Assembly: GCA_027483885.1 (NCBI GenBank)
Contig: JAIXTO010000133.1
Coordinates: 1 to 41,592, forward strand
Direction of reading: 5' to 3'
DNA: 41,592 bases
From: Rhizobiaceae bacterium
GTDB lineage: Bacteria > Pseudomonadota > Alphaproteobacteria > Rhizobiales > Rhizobiaceae
Shown: in pieces, positions 1-7,720 of the stretch
Layout of the letters: each line of letters begins with the position of its first letter
How positions within the stretch are numbered: position 1 is the first letter of the stretch
Made by a program: the position numbers and the translations under genes
The notes under the pieces: generated by a model
Told to the model about the DNA's origin: nothing
The model's input: the letters and a program-made list of their open reading frames with translations, nothing else
Databases searched by the model: none

Positions 1-550
1 ACTCGATGGCGTCGATCTCGTCTATTCCTCTTCGCAGAGCCTCGATCTGCCGATCTTCCTGATTTCGCTGGTGCAGGGCGATGCGCTCGGCGGCGGCTTC
101 GAGGCAGCGCTTGCCTCCGACATCATCATTGCAGAGCGCAAGGCGAAGTTCGGCCTGCCGGAAATCCTGTTCAACCTCTTCCCCGGCATGGGCGCCTACA
201 GCTTCCTGTCACGGCGCCTCGACCCGACACGCGCGACGAAGATGATCATGGGCGGCCAGATCTATACCGCCGACGATCTCTTCGAGATGGGTCTCGTCGA
301 CATGGTGGTGGAGGATGGCAAGGGCGAAGAGGGCGTTCGCGAATACATCGCCCGCAACAGCCGCAAGCACGCCATCCAGCGCACCATGCGCGATGTGCGC
401 CGCCGGGTAAATCCGCTCACCCATCAGGAGTTGATCGATGTGGTCGATCTCTGGGTGGATGCCGCCATGGCGCTTGAAGATGCGGATCTGCGCAAGATCG
501 ACCGGCTACGCGGCGCCCAGACCAAGCGCATCGAGGCGAGCCTCGGTTAA
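1..550 (+). CDS. rpfF: RpfF-type crotonase, DSF (diffusible signal factor) synthase-like; 5' end outside window
   Basis: The reading frame is open from base 2, so the N-terminus lies before the window; the GTG inside GLVQGDAL-like context near base 71 is not a real start. The visible part is the C-terminal ~180 residues of an enoyl-CoA hydratase/crotonase fold. It shows GDALGGGFEAAL, then GLPEILF exactly 20 residues later, then LFPGMGAYSFL. In RpfF enzymes the two Glu residues (E141 and E161 in the Xanthomonas numbering I recall) catalyse thioester hydrolysis and dehydration of 3-hydroxyacyl substrates to cis-2-unsaturated fatty acids; both are present here. The C-terminal WVDAAM and DRLRGAQ segments also match RpfF rather than ordinary fatty-acid hydratases. 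It converges on the RpfC-like kinase gene with a gap of only 9 bases. Family assignment is strong; the signal made is inferred. Confidence 0.85.
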   Translation, partial: LDGVDLVYSSSQSLDLPIFLISLVQGDALGGGFEAALASDIIIAERKAKFGLPEILFNLFPGMGAYSFLSRRLDPTRATKMIMGGQIYTADDLFEMGLVDMVVEDGKGEEGVREYIARNSRKHAIQRTMRDVRRRVNPLTHQELIDVVDLWVDAAMALEDADLRKIDRLRGAQTKRIEASLG

Positions 551-559
551 CGGGACGTA

Positions 560-3058
560 TTACGAAGCAAGGCGCGATTGCACTTCCCGCTGAAACCGCT
601 GAAACTCACTGTTGAGCAGGTTGAGGTGGATTTCGCCGCGGTGGCTAAGCTCCGGATCGTTGATCTCGCGCCATTCCAGGCAGAGCTGGTAGATGCGTGC
701 CGCCCCGACATTGGCAGCGGCACTGCGCAGGGCATGGGCGCAGTTGCGAAAGCTCTGGACGTTTTCCTCCGCAACCGCATGCGCAAGCTCGCTCAGAGCA
801 TCGGCGGAATCGCTGACGAACTGTTCCAGCAACTGATCGACGAATTCCGTGCCACCCAACTGCTCCAGCGCCTCGCAGGTGGCCGCATCGATGATCGGAC
901 GGTCAGCCGCGACAGGCGAAGCGACAGGCGCGTCCACCACTTCGGCAACCAGCTCGGGCATGGTGTCGCCGATGATCGCCGCAATGGTTTCGAGGAGACG
1001 CCTTGGTTCGACGGGCTTTGTCAGGCATTCCGCCATGCCGGCTGCAAGGCAGCGCTCGCGCGCCTCGTCCGTGGCATCGGCGGTGACGGCAACGACCGGG
1101 ATTTCCTTCATGCCAAGCGCTGCGAAACGATAAAATTTCACTGCCTCGATACCGTTCATCACCGGCATGTTGAGATCCATCAGCACGAGGTCGAGATCGC
1201 CCTTCAGCATGCGCTCGACGGCTGCCTCGCCGTTTTCCACCACTTCGTAATGGTGGCCGCTGGTTTCCAGGATCTTGCCCAGCACCATCTGGTTGGTCTT
1301 GTTGTCGTCGGCAATCAGCAGCCTGAAACGCCGCCCGGTACGCACCGGCACCTGCATCTCGGCCTGCCTGTCGGCGCTTTCCTTGGTCATGGCCAATAGA
1401 AGGGACAGGTTGTTCGGCTCGTCGGGCGCGACGACGGAGAAAAACAGGTGGCGCATGACGGGCGTCAGGCGCACCTCTCCCGGCTGGCGCTTGACAAGAA
1501 CCAGAAGCGGGGCGTCGTCGAGCGGGAAGGCATCGAGCAGCAGCCGCGCCACGCGCGCCGGCGAGGGATCGCGGATCTGCGAATCGACCAGCACAAGCGG
1601 TCGCCTCACCCCTTCGCCCTGCAGTGTCCGCACAGCCACCACCGCCGCTTCGACGGTCGAAACCCGCCGCGCCTCCTGATAGGCCCCGGCCGACAGCGGA
1701 CTCAACCCGAGATAAACAAAGGCCGGCAGACTGATCTCTGCCTGTTTTTCGAATACCGCCTCGACCGGCAGATGAAAGAAGAAGGAACTGCCCTCGCCCG
1801 GTGCGCTGACAACCCCGATTTCGCCGCCCATCGCGCGGACCAGTTGGCGCACGATGGCAAGCCCAAGCCCGGTGCCGCCGAAGCGGTCCATGATCGTGCC
1901 ATCCGCCTGGGTAAAGCGTTCGAAGATGCGCCCATGGGCCGAGGGATCAATCCCGATCCCGGTATCGGCGACCTCAACATGCAGGCCTGCGCCATCCGCG
2001 GTGGACTTATAGTCCACCTCGATCCGGATATGGCCGCTTTCGGTGAACTTGACGGCATTGCTGGCAAGGTTGAGGAGGATTTCCTCCAGATGCCGGCGGT
2101 CGGCCAGCACAAATTGCGGTGTGTTGGCGCCGACATGCAGGGAAAGCCTGAGGCCCTTTGCATGGGCTGCCACGCCCGCCATGGCCTTCACGTCCTGCAA
2201 CAGGCGCGGCAGGTCTACCTTTTCCGGCAGGATCTTCACCTGACCCGCCTCGATGCGGGAGAGATCAAGAAGGGCTTCGATCAGCGACAGGAGCGAGCGG
2301 CCCGAGCGGCTGATGGTGCGCACCATATCCTTGTGCTCACTCTTCAGCGCCATGCCCATCAGGAGATCGCTGAGGCCGATGATGGCGTTGAGGGGCGTGC
2401 GCAGTTCGTGGCTCATGCTGGCCAGAAACAGGCTTTTGGCACGGCTTGCCTCTTCCGCCTCGCGCTTTGCCTCGGAGAGCTTGCGCACGAGCTTTGCCGT
2501 ATAGGCGGGAATGACGATCAGCGCGCCGATGAGGCCGATGGAGAGGTTGATCTCGTTCTGCCAATAAGGTGTGGTCAGCACCACGGCCAGAAAACCGGTG
2601 ACGGCCGCCACAGCCGCAATGGCCAGATAAACGATGCCGAAACGAAAACCATTGCCGAGCACGGCCCAGAAATAGACGAGAAACAGGGCAGCGCCCGCCT
2701 CGCCGCTGACATGCAACCCATAGGAAAACGCCCCGACATCCGCAACGATGCCGGCGACCCGGCGATAATGGCTGACGCCCGGGTAAAACAGGATATGCAG
2801 AAAGAGGCCGAAGGCAAAAATCTCGAACAACACCACCGGTGCGGCCGCGACGTCGAGGGCTGAAGAGGCGGCATCAGACCCGAAGATCTGGGCAAGCACC
2901 AGATAGATGATGATACCGGAGGAGAGAATCAGGCGGTTTGTCGTCAGCTCATGCTCGGTATCCGGGCGTGACCGCAGCATTGCCCGCAAATGACGCAGCG
3001 AGACCGCGAGCGGCTGGCCAAACAGCCGGCGCGGATCAAGGGGAAGGGCCTGCCTCAT
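560..3058 (-). CDS. rpfC: RpfC-type hybrid sensor histidine kinase (TM sensor - HisKA - HATPase - REC - Hpt)
   Basis: 832 residues. Residues ~43-190 hold about five hydrophobic segments, followed by a short coiled linker, HisKA with SMSHELRTPLN (His217), HATPase with an N box (~333), DTGIGI and GGTGLGL motifs, a receiver (DDN at ~584, phospho-acceptor Asp628 in LMDLNMP), and a C-terminal Hpt domain with His775. The N-terminus (RPDTEHEL just before the first TM; VSHYRR; GNGFRFG; TTPYW) resembles the DSF-sensing region of Xanthomonas RpfC as I recall it. About 120 residues between HATPase and REC (~445-565) look like a degenerate receiver and are extra compared with the ~726-residue Xanthomonas protein. 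The start ATG overlaps the stop of the upstream regulator gene as ATGA, so the two are translationally coupled. Expected role: membrane sensor phosphorylating the partner regulator. Orthology is inferred from domain order, motifs and gene neighbourhood. Confidence 0.85.
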   Translation of the reverse strand: MRQALPLDPRRLFGQPLAVSLRHLRAMLRSRPDTEHELTTNRLILSSGIIIYLVLAQIFGSDAASSALDVAAAPVVLFEIFAFGLFLHILFYPGVSHYRRVAGIVADVGAFSYGLHVSGEAGAALFLVYFWAVLGNGFRFGIVYLAIAAVAAVTGFLAVVLTTPYWQNEINLSIGLIGALIVIPAYTAKLVRKLSEAKREAEEASRAKSLFLASMSHELRTPLNAIIGLSDLLMGMALKSEHKDMVRTISRSGRSLLSLIEALLDLSRIEAGQVKILPEKVDLPRLLQDVKAMAGVAAHAKGLRLSLHVGANTPQFVLADRRHLEEILLNLASNAVKFTESGHIRIEVDYKSTADGAGLHVEVADTGIGIDPSAHGRIFERFTQADGTIMDRFGGTGLGLAIVRQLVRAMGGEIGVVSAPGEGSSFFFHLPVEAVFEKQAEISLPAFVYLGLSPLSAGAYQEARRVSTVEAAVVAVRTLQGEGVRRPLVLVDSQIRDPSPARVARLLLDAFPLDDAPLLVLVKRQPGEVRLTPVMRHLFFSVVAPDEPNNLSLLLAMTKESADRQAEMQVPVRTGRRFRLLIADDNKTNQMVLGKILETSGHHYEVVENGEAAVERMLKGDLDLVLMDLNMPVMNGIEAVKFYRFAALGMKEIPVVAVTADATDEARERCLAAGMAECLTKPVEPRRLLETIAAIIGDTMPELVAEVVDAPVASPVAADRPIIDAATCEALEQLGGTEFVDQLLEQFVSDSADALSELAHAVAEENVQSFRNCAHALRSAAANVGAARIYQLCLEWREINDPELSHRGEIHLNLLNSEFQRFQREVQSRLAS

Positions 3059-5274
3059 GCACTGATCCCCAGCCCCTGCGGATCAAGGCTCTGTTGCCCG
3101 CGCACCAGATCGATGAACTGCGCGGCCGGCATCGGGCGCCCGAAGAGATAACCCTGCATGACATCGCAACCATCGACCTTCAGCAGCGTTGCCTGCGCCT
3201 CCGTCTCGACCCCTTCGGCAACAACGGTGAGGCCAAGGCTGTGACCGAGATTGGCAACCGTGCGCACGATGGCATGGTCGCTCGGATCCTCCACCATGTT
3301 GCGTACGAAACACTGGTCGATCTTGATGCGATCGATGGGAAACTGCTTGATGTAGTTCAGAGACGAATAGCCGGTGCCGAAATCATCGATGGAAATACCG
3401 ACCCCCGAGGCGCCGATCTGCTTCAACGCGGATACAACGCTTGCGGTGTTCTCGATGACGATGTTCTCGGTGATCTCGATCTCCAGAAAGCTGGGATCCA
3501 GGTCGGCGGCAGCGAGCGACCGCATGATGAGGTCGGCCACGTTGATCCGACGGAACTGGACCGGCGACAGGTTGACGCTGATCCGCAGGTCCGAAAGCCC
3601 CAGACGCTGCCAGTTGCGGGCCTCCCGGCAAGCCTCGGTCAAAACCCATTCGTTGATGGGCACGATCAGGCCGTTTTCTTCCGCCCGCGGCAGGAAGCTG
3701 CCCGGCGTCACCAGTCCTTGTTCCGGATGCTGCCAGCGCAGCAGTGCCTCAGCGCCCATCACGGCGCCGGTGACGGCCGAAATCAGCGGCTGGTAATAGA
3801 TAACGAACTGACCCTCATCGATTGCGGTGCGCAGCTTGCCATCAAGAATGGCGTTGTTGCGCATGCGCTCGGCCATGTTCGTTTCGAAGAAACGGAACTG
3901 ATTGCCGCCATTTTCCTTGGCCTGGTACATGGCAAGTTCGGCATTCTTGACAAGCTTGCTGACATCGGTTCCATCGACCGGATGCGCGGTAATGCCGATG
4001 CTTGCGCCACAGGAAAACCGTTTCCCCTCGCTGCTGAACGGCTGGCCCAGGGCCTCGATCACCTGACGGGCACGGGTAGTGGCATCCGGATCGCCGCTGC
4101 CGATCGATTGCAGCATGGCAAACTCATCGCCGCCAAACCGCGCCACCATATCGTCCGGCCCTGCCAGATGCTGGAGGCGGCGGGAGACTTCCTTCAGGAA
4201 TTCGTCCCCGGCATCGTGTCCGAGCAGTTCGTTGATGCTCTTGAACTCGTCGATATCGATGAAATGGAGGGCAAAAGACCGATCGCCCCGGCGCGCACGG
4301 GCAACCTCCCGGCGCAACCGATCCAGCAGGAAGTTGCGGTTGGGCAGGTTGGTCAGGGCATCGTGGCGCGCCACATGCAACAGATGTTCTTCGGCCCGCT
4401 TGCGCTCGGTGATATCGAGTGCGCTGGTGACGACGCCGACAATGGTCTCGCTGCTGTCGCGAAGCGGCGACTTGGTCGTCAGGAAAACCCGCCTGTCGCC
4501 GATGGCACTCGTCATCTCGCGCTCGAAGCTTTGCAGGGGCTGGCCGCTCAGAATGACCTTGCGATCCAGCATGCGGTTCGGCCCGGCAATTTCCGCATCG
4601 ACCAGAAGGTCGCTGCTCTTGCCGACAAGGCTTGCCGGATCGCGCGCCATGAATTCGCCGACGAAAGCGTTGACGAAGAGGATGCGGCCCTCCGGGTCGC
4701 AGGCACTGACCATGGCCGGCACCGTATCGATGACCTGCGCCAGCCTTTCGCTGGAATCGCGCAGCACCGCCTGGCGCGATTGCTCGCTTGATGCAAGCTC
4801 GACGGCCAGATAGCGGGCGCGGCTTTCCAGCAGCAGTTGCTGCTTGCGCAGCTTCAGCAGGTTGCGTGCCCGCGTGATGAATTCCTGATGATCAATGGGG
4901 CTTTGCAGGAAATCGGTGGCGCCGGCCTCCAGCGCGCGCATGCGAAAGCTGCGCTCTTCATAAACAGTGATGACAATCACCGGGATTTCGGAAAAACCGT
5001 GCAGCGCGCGGACCGCCCGAATGAAACCGGCGCCGTCCATGACCGGCATCTTGAAATCGGTGACGATGAGATCCGGAACCAGCCCCGCCTCAAAGGCGGC
5101 GATGGCGCTTTCCGGATCCGCAAAGACGCGGATAACCACGGCATCTTCGATCGAGGATGCGAGCCTCTCGAAGATGCGTCGGTTGGTTTCCTGGTCATCG
5201 AGAATCGCAATTAGGGGCATTCTGGATTCCGATATCATATCGACGGCCGGCAGATCGGCGGCAGACATGGTCAT
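3055..5274 (-). CDS. Response regulator with RpfG-like receiver fused to PAS-GGDEF-EAL (c-di-GMP turnover)
   Basis: 739 residues: receiver at ~20-145 (DDQ at 26-28, phospho-acceptor Asp73 in VTDFKMPVMDG, ITVYEER, ALEAGATDFL, PID and RARNLL), PAS at ~175-290 ending in DITERKRAEE, GGDEF domain ~295-465 with an intact GGDEF (381-385), and EAL domain ~475-725. The EAL set is complete: EALLRW (509), NLSPVQF, EIEITEN, DDFGTGYSS, KID, AEGVET and QGYLFGRP. The RxxD inhibitory site before GGDEF is absent (GPDD instead), so a cyclase would not be product-inhibited by the usual route. The receiver closely resembles Xanthomonas RpfG as recalled, but RpfG carries HD-GYP. Encoded first in an operon with the kinase (ATGA overlap), so it is the probable phospho-partner. 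Several Met codons (5274, 5268, 5220) could start the protein; none has a strong Shine-Dalgarno. Whether it makes or breaks c-di-GMP cannot be read from sequence. Confidence 0.88.
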   Translation of the reverse strand: MTMSAADLPAVDMISESRMPLIAILDDQETNRRIFERLASSIEDAVVIRVFADPESAIAAFEAGLVPDLIVTDFKMPVMDGAGFIRAVRALHGFSEIPVIVITVYEERSFRMRALEAGATDFLQSPIDHQEFITRARNLLKLRKQQLLLESRARYLAVELASSEQSRQAVLRDSSERLAQVIDTVPAMVSACDPEGRILFVNAFVGEFMARDPASLVGKSSDLLVDAEIAGPNRMLDRKVILSGQPLQSFEREMTSAIGDRRVFLTTKSPLRDSSETIVGVVTSALDITERKRAEEHLLHVARHDALTNLPNRNFLLDRLRREVARARRGDRSFALHFIDIDEFKSINELLGHDAGDEFLKEVSRRLQHLAGPDDMVARFGGDEFAMLQSIGSGDPDATTRARQVIEALGQPFSSEGKRFSCGASIGITAHPVDGTDVSKLVKNAELAMYQAKENGGNQFRFFETNMAERMRNNAILDGKLRTAIDEGQFVIYYQPLISAVTGAVMGAEALLRWQHPEQGLVTPGSFLPRAEENGLIVPINEWVLTEACREARNWQRLGLSDLRISVNLSPVQFRRINVADLIMRSLAAADLDPSFLEIEITENIVIENTASVVSALKQIGASGVGISIDDFGTGYSSLNYIKQFPIDRIKIDQCFVRNMVEDPSDHAIVRTVANLGHSLGLTVVAEGVETEAQATLLKVDGCDVMQGYLFGRPMPAAQFIDLVRGQQSLDPQGLGISA

Positions 5275-5558
5275 GCTGCAAAGGTTTCATGCCGTTCAAG
5301 GCACATTTTCGCCACGTTAGGCAGTAAACCGTTAACAGTTTGATACTGGATCAGGTTAGACGCAGGCTCTTGCTTTGAAGTGCAACGACAGATCGGTCCC
5401 GAAACAGGATCCACAAATACTGGTGTTCATTTTATGACAGTTTGACCGTGGCTGCGCGACCACACCCGCAGCTTCCCGGATCTCTGCCAGGCAGGCTTTG
5501 CTTTGACCGCCGCTATCAGCGCACCTATTGTGAGCCATGGAAATTCAATGGAGGCGAG

Positions 5559-5774
5559 ATGCCGTTTTCCTCCTATGACACGCTGGAAACGAAGGATCTG
5601 CGTATCCTCCGCAACGTGCTGGAAGAGGTTTGCGTAGAGCGGAGGCTCACCGTTGACGGCGACGAGGCCCATGCCATCGGGCGATCGCTGATCGACTGGT
5701 ATCTGTTCGGGATCCGCCAGCCGGACGAGTTGAGAGCCATGCTCGATCCGCTGCCCTCCGATACGACCGGCTGA
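5559..5774 (+). CDS. Small hypothetical protein, 71 aa
   Basis: The frame is open upstream, but the ATG at 5559 is chosen because GGAGG lies 5 bases before it. The product is 71 residues, charged, predicted largely helical, with no signal peptide or membrane segment. It contains LETKDLRILRNVLEEVCVERR and ends with a short acidic tail after DELRAM. I do not recognise a named family. It is divergent from the c-di-GMP regulator operon, with about 284 bases between the two starts; that gap probably holds promoters for both directions, but I see no clear operator. A second unrecognised gene follows on the same strand 131 bases downstream. Confidence 0.6.
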   Translation: MPFSSYDTLETKDLRILRNVLEEVCVERRLTVDGDEAHAIGRSLIDWYLFGIRQPDELRAMLDPLPSDTTG

Positions 5775-5905
5775 TCCGGACACCAGACCCCTATCGCACA
5801 GAGGTCAGCCGCAACCCTTGCTTTCGCCCCATGACTGCCATGAGGATGACGGCAGATCGAATCGCCGGGACCCGGCAGGGGCCAAGGCGCCGGAAATGGA
5901 TAGGC

Positions 5906-6382
5906 ATGGCGAAGAAACACAAGCGCAGCGCGCTCGAAAAACTCCAGAAGCACTGGCAAAGAGCAACTGCTGACGAGCGCCGGACGTTTCTTGCTAGCGT
6001 CTACGGGAAAGGGGGCGACCTGGAGGGCGCGCATCCCAGTGAGACCTTCCAGAACAGGCCCGATATTGGCGACGAAATGATCGCAAACGGCCGCTACCTG
6101 CTGCCGCTGACGGTTGCCCGCATTGAAAAGATCATGATCGCCCGTCGCATCGGGCCGTCCGAGGTGATGGCCGAAATGGGCTTTGCCGGACAGGGCACGG
6201 CTTTGGCCCGCGCGCTCATTCGAAAGGCCAGCATCCGGCTCATGGTCATTTCAGCCCTTCAACGCTGGCTGCGCGTCAACGAGGCCGCAGAGATGGCCGA
6301 ACCGGGCGATGGCGGGCCACAGCTTCAGCCCGACGCCTCGGCCGAACGCCCATCGGAGGCGCGTATCGTCGCGCACTCCTGA
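5906..6382 (+). CDS. Hypothetical protein, 158 aa
   Basis: Start chosen at the ATG at 5906 (MAKKHKRS), preceded by a weak purine stretch; the frame stays open about 25 codons further upstream but that part is Arg-rich and low quality. The product has a Lys/Arg-rich N-terminus, a middle region (about residues 60-125) with alternating hydrophobic and charged helices (ARIEKIMIARR, EVMAEMGF, RLMVISALQRWL), and a disordered Pro/Ala/Glu-rich C-terminus. No catalytic motif, membrane segment or export signal is visible. The middle could be a small helical DNA-binding or adaptor fold, but nothing proves this. It is convergent with sdhAF4, 21 bases away. Confidence 0.55.
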   Translation: MAKKHKRSALEKLQKHWQRATADERRTFLASVYGKGGDLEGAHPSETFQNRPDIGDEMIANGRYLLPLTVARIEKIMIARRIGPSEVMAEMGFAGQGTALARALIRKASIRLMVISALQRWLRVNEAAEMAEPGDGGPQLQPDASAERPSEARIVAHS

Positions 6383-6403
6383 ACCCGCACCGGTCGCAGC
6401 GCC

Positions 6404-6622
6404 TTAGAAATCGATGGCGCGCCCGTTGATTTCCCAGTCACCGAACCGAGCCGGATCGGCACCGCCACGCCCGCCACGCTCTGCCGGCATCTCCACCGGC
6501 TTTTCGCGGGCGCGGCGTTCCTCGGCTTCCTGAAGCGCACGCTGTGCCGCGGGCGAAAGCACCTTCGGAGCCGGCTCCGCCGTGGTTTCGGTTTCGATGT
6601 TGTCGTTGTCCGGCATCTGCAT
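6404..6622 (-). CDS. Succinate dehydrogenase assembly factor 4 family (DUF1674)
   Basis: 72 residues. The ATG at 6622 is chosen because AAGGA precedes it by 9 bases; an upstream extension of 18 codons lacks family similarity. The N-terminus is polar and disordered, a central helix reads LSPAAQRALQEAEERR, and the conserved C-terminal block has GGRGGADPARFGDWE followed by NGRAIDF, the hallmark of DUF1674/SdhAF4. The family binds flavinylated SdhA and protects it before SdhA-SdhB assembly. It is not linked to sdh genes here; its divergent neighbour is htpX, 135 bases away. Family call is secure, the exact role is from homologues. Confidence 0.85.
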   Translation of the reverse strand: MQMPDNDNIETETTAEPAPKVLSPAAQRALQEAEERRAREKPVEMPAERGGRGGADPARFGDWEINGRAIDF

Positions 6623-6757
6623 GGCAAAACGTCCTTGCGTTGCGGGGAATATTGAAAACACGCCCCGGATAACCACATTCCTCTACGATCAATGCGCCTT
6701 TACGATAAAATGCGGCGCGCATGAAGCGCCGCGATCCCATTCCTCGGAGAACCGACG

Positions 6758-7720
6758 ATGAACATGATCCGCACCGCCATGCTTTTGGCCTTCATGACGG
6801 CTCTCTTCATGGGCGTCGGCTTCCTGATCGGTGGCCGCGCCGGCATGATGATCGCGCTTGTGGTCGCTGCCAGCATGAACCTGTTCTCCTACTGGAATTC
6901 CGACAAGATGGTGCTGTCAGCCTATCGCGCGCAAGAGGTTGACGCGAACAATGCGCCGGAATTCTATCACATGATCCGCGATCTCTCGGAAAATGCGGGG
7001 CTTCCGATGCCACGCGTCTATATCTATGACAATGCCCAGCCGAACGCCTTTGCGACCGGCCGCAACCCGCAAAATGCCGCCGTTGCAGCCTCCACCGGCC
7101 TTCTGGAACGGCTTTCGCCGGAGGAAGTGGCGGGCGTGATGGCGCATGAGCTTGCCCATATCCAGAACCGCGACACGCTGACCATGACGATCACGGCAAC
7201 GCTTGCCGGTGCAATTTCCATGCTCGGCAATTTCGCCTTCTTTTTCGGCGGCAACCGCGAGAACAACAATCCGCTCGGCTTCATCGGCGTGCTCGTCGCC
7301 ATGATCGTGGCACCGCTTGCGGCCATGCTCGTGCAGATGGCGATCAGCCGCACGCGCGAATATTCGGCCGACAAGCGCGGTGCTGAAATCTGCGGCAATC
7401 CGCTCTGGCTTGCCTCTGCGCTCGGCAAGATCGCCGGCGCTGCCCAGACGATCCGCAGCCAGGATGCCGAGCGCAATCCGGCAACCGCCCACATGTTTAT
7501 CATCAATCCCCTGTCGGGTGAGCGGATGGACAACCTGTTTTCGACCCATCCCGACACCGGAAACCGCATCGCCGCCCTGCATTCCATGGCATCGAGCATG
7601 CCCATGACCTCGACGCGCCCTGCAACGACTGCTAGACCCACGCGCACATCGCGTTCCGTACCGACAACCGGTCCGGCACGCCGCAACGATGACGAACCGC
7701 GCAAAGGTCCCTGGTCTTGA
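6758..7720 (+). CDS. htpX: Zinc metalloprotease HtpX (M48B), membrane protein quality control
   Basis: 320 residues. Two N-terminal hydrophobic segments (about 5-25 and 29-47), then a cytoplasmic domain with HELAH (His130, Glu131, His134), two further hydrophobic stretches (about 142-164 and 172-195), and REYSAD supplying the third zinc ligand (Glu201). The tail beyond residue 280 is Ser/Thr/Pro/Arg-rich and disordered. HtpX cleaves misfolded inner-membrane proteins together with FtsH. GGAG lies 8 bases before the ATG. The stop overlaps the TTG start of rsmB (TTGA), so the two are probably cotranscribed. No heat-shock promoter could be recognised. Confidence 0.95.
   Translation: MNMIRTAMLLAFMTALFMGVGFLIGGRAGMMIALVVAASMNLFSYWNSDKMVLSAYRAQEVDANNAPEFYHMIRDLSENAGLPMPRVYIYDNAQPNAFATGRNPQNAAVAASTGLLERLSPEEVAGVMAHELAHIQNRDTLTMTITATLAGAISMLGNFAFFFGGNRENNNPLGFIGVLVAMIVAPLAAMLVQMAISRTREYSADKRGAEICGNPLWLASALGKIAGAAQTIRSQDAERNPATAHMFIINPLSGERMDNLFSTHPDTGNRIAALHSMASSMPMTSTRPATTARPTRTSRSVPTTGPARRNDDEPRKGPWS

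Noticed and set aside
2938..4791. 617-codon plus-strand frame opposite the c-di-GMP regulator
   Set aside because: Shadow of receiver/GGDEF/EAL coding sequence on the minus strand.
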